Positions 24,410 to 28,840 of a stretch of 28,840 nucleotides of DNA are shown piece after piece. The stretch is from Alphaproteobacteria bacterium (GTDB taxonomy: Bacteria; Pseudomonadota; Alphaproteobacteria; Puniceispirillales; UBA1172), in the NCBI GenBank assembly GCA_021296375.1, contig JAGWAQ010000026.1, positions 4,546-33,385 on the forward strand, written 5' to 3'. Numbering within the stretch: the first letter of the stretch is position 1; each line of letters begins with the position of its first letter. The notes under the pieces were generated by a model. It did not search any database. It saw only the letters and a list, made by a program, of their open reading frames with translations, and was not told where the DNA came from. A program made the translations under genes and the position numbers.

Positions 24410-25366
24410 CTATGAGAACAACAATGCTGAAAGTTGACGCCGACCCGCCACCACTTCAGGGGCGGTGGGGCCGAGCGCATCGAAAATTTCAAGCAGCTTG
24501 AGGCGAGCGGCGTCATCATTCCAGCTGCGGTCACGACGGACCAGCTCAAGCAACATGGTGATGGCGTCGTCATTCAAGCCGGCACCAAATTTGGCCTCCG
24601 CCATATTAAACATCGCGGCGGGGTCGTCTGGGTTGGCGGCAAGCGCCGCTTCAAATTCCGCCAATTGGCCTGCGCTGGCGGCGGCGCGTTCCGCCACATC
24701 AAGCGCCTTGACGGATTTTTGAACCGCGTCAGACGCTTGCATTTCATCGGTCATGGCGCCGATCATGGCGCGGGCATCTTCAAATTCACCGGTGCCGGTG
24801 AGGCAACGGATCAATCCGGCCATGGCGATTTCAGATTCCGGCTGTATTTCCAGCACCTGGCTGAACAATCCGGCCGCTTGCGCGAAATCTTTCTGGCCGA
24901 TGGCTTCTTCGGCAAGCTCAAGCAATTCCGAAACATTGGCGGAGGCGCCGCCTGACATTTCCACCAGACGAGAAACGAAATTGCGGACTTCGGATTCCGG
25001 CTGGGCGCCGCCAAAACCATCAACCGGCTGGCCTTTATAAAAGGCGTAAACCGTCGGCACTGATTGCACCCGAAGCTGTCCGGCAATGGCCTGGTTTTCG
25101 TCGATATTAACTTTCGCCAGTTTGACGGCACCGCCCGCTTCCGTGACGCATTTTTCCAGCGCCGGCATCAACTGCTTGCAAGGGCCGCACCACGGCGCCC
25201 AGAAATCCACAATCACCGGCTGATGCTCAGACGCTTCCATGACTTCGGCCATAAATGTTGCCGAAGAAACATCGACAATCATGGCGTCGACAATCATGCC
25301 GTTGTCCTGCGCTGCCGAGGCGTTAAATTCGCCAACAGAAGATGTGTTTGGATCGCTCAAGACCAT
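24410..25366 (-). CDS. cnoX: Thioredoxin-TPR chaperone (CnoX/YbbN type)
   Basis: Proteins of this type combine a thioredoxin domain with TPR repeats and act as redox-linked holdases that pass clients to GroEL or DnaK. The 318-aa protein has a thioredoxin fold at about 33-140 with active site WCGPC (Cys60, Cys63) and the cis-Pro loop SVPTVY. Residues 150-318 are tandem TPR-like helices. Unlike the SxxC of E. coli CnoX, both Cys residues are present, so thiol oxidoreductase activity is possible. The start has GGAGGAG upstream. Residues 24-33 repeat MIVDA/MIVDV, encoded by a 15-bp duplication at 25272-25301. A possible 40-aa upstream frame overlaps the start. Confidence 0.9.
   Translation of the reverse strand: MVLSDPNTSSVGEFNASAAQDNGMIVDAMIVDVSSATFMAEVMEASEHQPVIVDFWAPWCGPCKQLMPALEKCVTEAGGAVKLAKVNIDENQAIAGQLRVQSVPTVYAFYKGQPVDGFGGAQPESEVRNFVSRLVEMSGGASANVSELLELAEEAIGQKDFAQAAGLFSQVLEIQPESEIAMAGLIRCLTGTGEFEDARAMIGAMTDEMQASDAVQKSVKALDVAERAAASAGQLAEFEAALAANPDDPAAMFNMAEAKFGAGLNDDAITMLLELVRRDRSWNDDAARLKLLEIFDALGPTAPEVVAGRRQLSALLFS
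25272..25301 (-). repeat. 15-bp tandem duplication in the thioredoxin gene
   Basis: On the plus strand TCGACAATCATGGCG and TCGACAATCATGCCG follow each other directly, differing at one base. They encode the doubled MIVDA/MIVDV just before the first strand of the thioredoxin domain, so the duplication lengthens only the N-terminal lead. Confidence 0.85.
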
Positions 25367-25479
25367 ACCTGAGTCTCTCCTCCAAAAAGCAATACACTTA
25401 AATTCAAGGCAAATTCATTCGATAACAGCTTATAAACTGGACCGTTTTCAACCGTCGGCAAGATATTGATGCGATTCAT
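25357..25479 (-). CDS. Possible 40-aa upstream open reading frame
   Basis: An ATG at 25479, preceded by AGGGGGGAG at 4-5 nt, opens a 40-codon frame (MNRINILPTVENGPVYKLLS...) ending at a TGA at 25357, ten nt inside the thioredoxin gene in another frame. It fills the whole proX-thioredoxin gap of 136 nt. A good ribosome-binding site and the overlap with the downstream start would fit a coupled leader peptide. It resembles no family I know, and chance cannot be excluded. Confidence 0.25.
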   Translation of the reverse strand: MNRINILPTVENGPVYKLLSNEFALNLSVLLFGGETQVWS

Positions 25480-25502
25480 TTTTCTCCCCCCTGTCACCAT
25501 CA

Positions 25503-26048
25503 TCAGATCGTGATCCGTGTGGCCAGATGACCGGTGTCATCAAGGAAGGCGTCAAGGTCCTTGATTGATATCGTCAGGGTCTTGTCATTAACCAGGGGGT
25601 GGACATTGATCAGGTCTTCCGAGAGGAGCGATTTATCCATCACCAGCTGCACCTTTTGATCGCGGTCATTGGTCAAGGTTAAGGGCGACACCGCCCCGGG
25701 GCGAACCCCGAGGTGTTCCATCAGGCGGTCGGCACTGCCAAAGGACAGCCGCCCGCAGCCGAGCTTTTCTTCGAGTTGCTTCAAATCGATCGGCAGGTTT
25801 TGTTCCGCCACGACAAGATAATTCTTCTTCTTGCGGTCACGCAGATAGAGGTTCTTGATATGGGCGCCATCCATGGGGCCGCTCAACCGTTGGGAATCCT
25901 CCACCGTTCGCAGAGGCGGGTGAGTATGCAGCACATAGGAAATGCCGAGATCATCGAGCCGCGCCATCATCGCGAGGGATGACGTCGGCAAACTGTCTTC
26001 ATAACGTGAGGATGCATCAGGCTCTTGCGATGCGGAATGATCAGTCAT
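25503..26048 (-). CDS. proX: YbaK/ProX-type aminoacyl-tRNA deacylase
   Basis: YbaK-domain proteins hydrolyse mischarged tRNAs; the stand-alone ProX/PrdX group clears Ala-tRNA(Pro). The 181-aa protein has YVLHTHPPLRTVEDSQ at about 39-54, KNLYLRDRKKKNYLVV with the conserved Lys, LGCGRLSFGSADRLMEHLGV, and the PGAVSPLTL loop that shapes the substrate pocket. This matches the PrdX group better than YbaK itself or the INS domain of ProRS. It is transcribed towards the thioredoxin gene with a 136-nt gap, and diverges from the Gfo/Idh gene. Confidence 0.9.
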   Translation of the reverse strand: MTDHSASQEPDASSRYEDSLPTSSLAMMARLDDLGISYVLHTHPPLRTVEDSQRLSGPMDGAHIKNLYLRDRKKKNYLVVAEQNLPIDLKQLEEKLGCGRLSFGSADRLMEHLGVRPGAVSPLTLTNDRDQKVQLVMDKSLLSEDLINVHPLVNDKTLTISIKDLDAFLDDTGHLATRITI

Positions 26049-26185
26049 GGCTCAAATATCTGTTGTGCTTTTTAGATGCAGATTTGTCTTGGGTATTCGG
26101 CCTTATTGTTCTTTTTAACAAGAATTTGCGCACGCCGTCGTGCGGCGGGATGTCGCGCTTACCCTTTTCGGTAAGCTGGCCCATT

Positions 26186-26245
26186 GAGCGGAAGATTGAA
26201 CAGGATAATGAGCGGGATAATGAACGGGATAATGAGCGGGCCATT
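26186..26245 (+). repeat. Five 12-bp tandem repeats upstream of the sugar genes
   Basis: Successive 12-bp units are GAGCGGAAGATT, GAACAGGATAAT, GAGCGGGATAAT, GAACGGGATAAT and GAGCGGGCCATT. A sixth degenerate unit, AGCTGGCCCATT, may precede them (26174-26185). The consensus GARCGGGATAAT resembles the unit of the array at 28502-28549. Confidence 0.85.
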
Positions 26246-26273
26246 CCTCACAAAACGTAACAAAATGCAACGA

Positions 26274-26302
26274 TTGACGGGGGTTAAGGCGCGTCCTAAA
26301 AG
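26274..26302 (+). promoter_or_regulatory. Promoter for the Gfo/Idh-DegT genes
   Basis: TTGACG (26274-26279) and TAAAAG (26297-26302) are separated by exactly 17 bp, 53 nt before the Gfo/Idh start codon. The -35 element matches the sigma-70 consensus at 5 of 6 positions and the -10 at 4 of 6. It directly follows the 12-bp repeat array. Confidence 0.5.
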
Positions 26303-26355
26303 ACCAATATCCTGCAAGAACAGGACCTGATTAGCCTTCGCATGAGAAATTTGAC

Positions 26356-27342
26356 ATGACCTCACCCCAATCCAACGCAATCAATCCGGGCAGAATTGCC
26401 CTCATGGGCTGTGGCATGTGGGGGCGCAACATCGCCCGCAATCTGGCGGGGCTTGGGGCGCTCGCCGGGGTTGGTGATCTTGATCAATCGGCGGCGCAAG
26501 CTTTTGCTGATGAATTCAGCGCCCCGGTGATGGGTGTTGATGACGCCATCGCCAACCCCGACATTGACGGGCTGGCGATTGTCACCTCCGCGCCTTCCCA
26601 CGCCATGCTGGCCGTGGCGGCACTGAACGCCGGCAAAGCGGTTTATATTGAAAAACCCCTGGCCCTGACGGTGGATGACGCGGAAAAAATCGCCGCCGCC
26701 GCCAGTGCCAATGCCCGTCCGGTGATGGTGGGGCATCTGATTCGCCACCACGCCGCCTTCCAGCGCTTGCTGAAGGAAGTGCAATCCGGCGCCATTGGCA
26801 AGCTTAGGCATATTCGCGCCAGTCGCATTGCCCCGGGGCGCATCCGCAATACGGAATCCGTGCTGTTTGACCTTTGCCCCCATGACCTGGCGCTGATCGC
26901 CGCCCTGACAGGCCAGGAGGAACCCGCCAAGGTGCAATGCCACGGGTTCAGCCATGTCACCACCGGGGTGCATGACAGCGTCACCGCGCAACTGAATTTC
27001 CCCTCCGGCATCACCGCCAGCGTTCAGGCCAATTGGCTTAATCCCGTGAAAATCCATAACCTGACGGTGATCGGGGATAACGGCGCTTTTGTGTTTGATG
27101 ACACCCGCGACTGGGCGGAAAAACTGACGCGCTTTGCCTTTGCCGTCACCACCGATGGCGACGCCATTACCCTTGACCGTGATGATGGCACCGCGATCGC
27201 GGTCGACCCCGCCGAACCGCTGAAAGATGAAATGCGCAATTTCATCGCCGCCACCAGGGGCCAGGCCGCGCCGCTTACCGATATCACCGAAGCCCTTTAC
27301 GTCCAGCGCATCATGGCGCGGATGGAAGCTGATTTGAATTAA
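26356..27342 (+). CDS. Gfo/Idh/MocA family dehydrogenase (sugar nucleotide type)
   Basis: Gfo/Idh/MocA enzymes oxidise or reduce sugars with NAD(P). The 328-aa protein has a Rossmann domain with GCGMWG at 18-23 and the EKPL motif at 99-102 (Lys100 being the usual catalytic Lys), then the alpha/beta C-terminal domain with GHLIRHHAAFQRL, LFDLCPHDLALI (containing the active-site His) and a final helix. It ends 12 nt before the DegT-type aminotransferase gene. The pairing suggests it oxidises C3 of a UDP-N-acetyl sugar to the 3-keto form, as GnnA, WlbA and WbpB do. Family membership is secure; the substrate is inferred from the neighbour. Confidence 0.88.
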   Translation: MTSPQSNAINPGRIALMGCGMWGRNIARNLAGLGALAGVGDLDQSAAQAFADEFSAPVMGVDDAIANPDIDGLAIVTSAPSHAMLAVAALNAGKAVYIEKPLALTVDDAEKIAAAASANARPVMVGHLIRHHAAFQRLLKEVQSGAIGKLRHIRASRIAPGRIRNTESVLFDLCPHDLALIAALTGQEEPAKVQCHGFSHVTTGVHDSVTAQLNFPSGITASVQANWLNPVKIHNLTVIGDNGAFVFDDTRDWAEKLTRFAFAVTTDGDAITLDRDDGTAIAVDPAEPLKDEMRNFIAATRGQAAPLTDITEALYVQRIMARMEADLN

Positions 27343-27354
27343 GGATATTTTTTG

Positions 27355-28485
27355 ATGATCCCTCTTATTGATCTGACCAGCCAGCAGAACCGCATCCGCG
27401 ATCGTATTGATGCCGCCATTACCGCTGTTCTTGACCACGGGCAATATATTATGGGGCCGGAAGTGCGCCAGCTTGAAGATGACCTCGGCGCCTTCAGCGG
27501 CAACACCCATGTGGTGAGCTGCTCGAGCGGCACCGACGCGCTGATGCTGGCTTTGATGGCGCTGGGGCTGAAGCCGCGGCAAGGCGTCATCGTGCCAAGC
27601 TATACTTTTGCCGCCTCGGCGGAAGTCATGCCTTGCCTGGGCGCGGTGCCGGTGTTTGCTGATATCGACCCCGTGAGTTTTAACCTTGACCCTGACGGGC
27701 TTGCCAATGCCAAAGCGGCGGCCGACAAGGCCGGGATTGACTGCGTTGGCATCATCACCGTGGGGTTGTTTGGCCAGCCCGCGGATTACGATCGCATCAA
27801 GGCGTTTGCCGATGCCCATGGCATGTGGCTGCTGGATGACGCCGCGCAATCCTACGGCGCGTCATGGCAGGGCACCAAGGTCGGGCATCTGGGCAAGCTG
27901 ACCGCCACCAGCTTTTTCCCCGCCAAGCCGCTGGGCTGTTATGGCGATGGCGGCGCGGTCTTCACCGAAGACGCTGAACTGGCGGAGATCATGCGGTCGG
28001 CGCGTGTCCATGGCATGGGGCGGGAGCGTTACGCCTATGATCGCATTGGCATGACGGCGCGGCTTGATTCGATTCAGGCCGCCGTGCTGATCGAAAAGCT
28101 GAAGATTTTTTCAGATGAACTGGGCGCCCGCCAGATCGCGGCGGACCGATACGCGGACGGGCTGGCGGAGGTGGTCGAAGTGCCGAAACTGGTGGCGGGG
28201 GCAACCTCAAGCTGGGCGCAATACACCATCAAACTGCCCCATGGCACCGATCGCCACATGGTCCAGGACAAGCTCAAGGATGCCGGCATCCCGAGCGCGA
28301 TTTATTACACCAAAGGCATGCATGAACACGCCCCCTACGCCCATTACCCCGTGGCGGAAGGCGGCCTGCCGGTAACGGCGGATTGCTGCGCGCGGGTGCT
28401 GTCCCTGCCGATCCACCCCTATCTTGATGACGCGACCCAATCCCGCATCATCGACGCGGTCAAAGCGGCACTGCACCAGGCCTAA
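27355..28485 (+). CDS. DegT/DnrJ/EryC1/StrS sugar aminotransferase
   Basis: PLP-dependent enzymes of this family aminate keto sugar nucleotides. The 376-aa protein (ATG at 27355; a TTG lies one codon upstream) opens with PLIDLTSQQNRI and shows SSGTDALMLALMALG, PSYTFAASAEV, DDAAQSYGASWQG with the PLP-ring Asp, and TSFFPAKPLGCYGDGGA with the internal aldimine Lys at about 191. RLDSIQAAVL is the partner-subunit motif. The text resembles the WbpE/GnnB group, which forms 3-amino sugars, more than C4-aminating PseC or ArnB types. AAGGA precedes the start. With the upstream Gfo/Idh gene it makes a plausible two-step 3-oxidation and 3-amination module. Confidence 0.92.
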   Translation: MIPLIDLTSQQNRIRDRIDAAITAVLDHGQYIMGPEVRQLEDDLGAFSGNTHVVSCSSGTDALMLALMALGLKPRQGVIVPSYTFAASAEVMPCLGAVPVFADIDPVSFNLDPDGLANAKAAADKAGIDCVGIITVGLFGQPADYDRIKAFADAHGMWLLDDAAQSYGASWQGTKVGHLGKLTATSFFPAKPLGCYGDGGAVFTEDAELAEIMRSARVHGMGRERYAYDRIGMTARLDSIQAAVLIEKLKIFSDELGARQIAADRYADGLAEVVEVPKLVAGATSSWAQYTIKLPHGTDRHMVQDKLKDAGIPSAIYYTKGMHEHAPYAHYPVAEGGLPVTADCCARVLSLPIHPYLDDATQSRIIDAVKAALHQA

Positions 28486-28501
28486 TAACAGGCGTCGTCA
28501 T

Positions 28502-28549
28502 AAGCGGGATGAAGAGCAGGGCGAACGGCAGGGCGAACGGCGGGATGAA
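28502..28549 (+). repeat. Four 12-bp tandem repeats downstream of the sugar genes
   Basis: Successive units are AAGCGGGATGAA, GAGCAGGGCGAA, CGGCAGGGCGAA and CGGCGGGATGAA, in an outer-inner-inner-outer pattern, starting 17 nt after the aminotransferase gene. Unit 1 matches the GAGCGGGATAAT unit of the array at 26186-26245 at 9 of 12 positions in the same orientation. Confidence 0.8.
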
Positions 28550-28578
28550 GGGCCGTTTCACTTTTCGTGATTTTCTGC

Positions 28579-28606
28579 TTGCATCCCCAAAAGAGATGGC
28601 TATATT
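28579..28606 (+). promoter_or_regulatory. tRNA-Gly promoter
   Basis: TATATT (28601-28606) is a 5-of-6 -10 match and lies 14 nt before the tRNA 5' end. TTGCAT (28579-28584) is a weaker -35 with a 16-bp spacer. Position and spacing fit a dedicated tRNA promoter. Confidence 0.5.
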
Positions 28607-28619
28607 TCGGCTATCGGAT

Positions 28620-28694
28620 GCGGGTGTAGCTCAGGGGTAGAGCATAACCTTGCCAAGGTTAGGGTCGTGAGTTCGAATCTCATCACCCGCTCCA
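28620..28694 (+). tRNA. tRNA-Gly (anticodon GCC)
   Basis: A full cloverleaf folds by eye: 7-bp acceptor stem GCGGGTG/CACCCGC, D-stem GCTC/GAGC, anticodon stem TAACC/GGTTA with loop TTGCCAA (anticodon at 28652-28654), and T-arm with loop TTCGAAT. The T-stem has one G-T pair. The discriminator is T28691 and CCA is encoded (28692-28694). It reads GGC and GGT glycine codons. It has its own promoter and an immediate terminator. Confidence 0.97.
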
Positions 28695-28701
28695 TTTAAA
28701 G

Positions 28702-28729
28702 AAACTGTCCTTCGGGGCAGTTTTTTTTT
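28702..28729 (+). terminator. Rho-independent terminator of tRNA-Gly
   Basis: AAACTGTCC and GGGCAGTTT form a 9-bp stem (one G-T pair) capped by a TTCG tetraloop and followed by an uninterrupted T-run. It begins 7 nt after the tRNA CCA end. Confidence 0.92.
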
Positions 28730-28755
28730 GCCCTGAATTTGGGGGTAGGGTATGG

Positions 28756-28772
28756 GGGGCGCACCCCGCCCC
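28756..28772 (-). terminator. GC-rich hairpin after the partial gene
   Basis: GGGGCG and CGCCCC form a 6-bp stem with a 5-nt loop, directly next to the stop codon of the partial minus-strand gene. There is no T-run, so it is at most a weak terminator for that gene. Confidence 0.3.
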
Positions 28773-28840
28773 TTACATCCCGGCGCGGCCGATATTCTGG
28801 TAGCTCAGCCCTGCCGCCAGCACCGCCGCGGGGTCAAAGA
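28773..28840 (-). CDS. 3' end of an unidentified gene (partial)
   Basis: An open minus-strand frame enters from the right edge and ends at TAA (28775-28773). It encodes a C-terminus reading FDPAAVLAAGLSYQNIGRAG plus Met. Codon choice looks like that of the neighbours, and a GC-rich hairpin follows the stop. With only 22 residues visible I cannot name a family, and another frame is possible. Confidence 0.4.
   Translation of the reverse strand, partial: FDPAAVLAAGLSYQNIGRAGM

Larger units (their letters stand above)
26049..26355. other. proX-Gfo/Idh divergent intergenic region
   Basis: This 307-bp region holds, from left to right: an AT-rich stretch with a TTGTT/AACAA dyad (26106-26121); two perfect 6-bp hairpins, CGCACG/CGTGCG (26129-26144) and CTTACC/GGTAAG (26158-26175); a 12-bp tandem array (26186-26245); a good sigma-70-like promoter (26274-26302); and a small TCCTG/CAGGA dyad (26310-26325) in the leader. 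Open frames here exist on both strands but are repeat-driven (DNER or SLSR repeats) and unconvincing. Confidence 0.6.

Noticed and set aside
25979..26260. A 93-codon plus-strand frame ending in DNER repeats, and a 67-codon minus-strand frame starting with SLSR repeats
   Set aside because: Both owe their length to the 12-bp repeat array being free of stops; neither has a family match or a clear ribosome-binding site.
26362..27849. A 495-codon minus-strand open frame opposite the Gfo/Idh and DegT genes
   Set aside because: It is antisense to two genes with clear family motifs; its translation is rich in His, Gly and Arg with no domain pattern, as expected from the complementary strand of GC-rich codons.
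28620..28694. tRNA-Gly as an integration site for a mobile island
   Set aside because: No integrase, no direct repeat of the tRNA 3' end within the window, and flanking genes have ordinary composition.

Overview
The window reads as chromosomal core sequence of an alphaproteobacterium. The evidence is conserved gene order: ffh-rpsP-rimM-trmD-rplS running into leuC-leuD-leuB-asd, sdhCDAB, ftsK-lolA-xthA, dapF-mtaB-ftsY, and a thioredoxin/LON/Trm112/DUF971 block. A Rhodospirillales- or SAR116 (Puniceispirillales)-like marine lineage is my inference from protein style and gene order, not a database result. Coding density is very high and most genes abut or overlap. I see no rRNA, transposase, phage gene, CRISPR array or toxin-antitoxin pair.

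Layout. Positions 97-3493 (minus) hold the succinate dehydrogenase operon sdhC-sdhD-sdhA-sdhB with a strong 3' hairpin. A pyridoxal kinase gene (3641-4519, plus) diverges from it and meets asd tail to tail. From 12874 down to 4516 (minus) runs a long block for protein export and translation (ffh, S16, RimM, TrmD, L19) followed by leucine and aspartate-family synthesis (leuC, leuD, leuB, asd). A DUF218/ElyC-like membrane protein gene (13160-14191, plus) runs antisense into the 3' end of ftsY. From 21205 down to 13973 (minus) lie ftsK, lolA, an exonuclease III-like gene, dapF, mtaB and ftsY. Positions 21384-23161 (plus) carry gmhB and a UbiH-family hydroxylase. Positions 23145-26048 (minus) carry a quality-control block: YbaK-type tRNA deacylase, thioredoxin-TPR, LON-domain protein, Trm112-like protein and DUF971. 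Positions 26356-28485 (plus) carry a Gfo/Idh dehydrogenase and a DegT-type sugar aminotransferase, probably making an amino sugar nucleotide. tRNA-Gly(GCC) with its terminator and the 3' end of one unidentified gene close the window.

The genes are mostly housekeeping, and I do not see a convincing new multi-gene system. Items worth a second look are: (1) an exonuclease III homologue precisely lacking the seven residues that contain the metal-binding Glu; (2) three small intergenic tandem-repeat arrays with 12- or 18-bp units, two of which share a similar unit and bracket the amino-sugar gene pair; (3) repeated short in-frame duplications inside coding genes (S16, Ffh, pyridoxal kinase, thioredoxin), suggesting a lineage prone to short tandem expansion; (4) a long imperfect palindrome and a perfect 16-bp tandem duplication upstream of ffh; (5) a 219-nt antisense overlap between the ElyC-like gene and ftsY.
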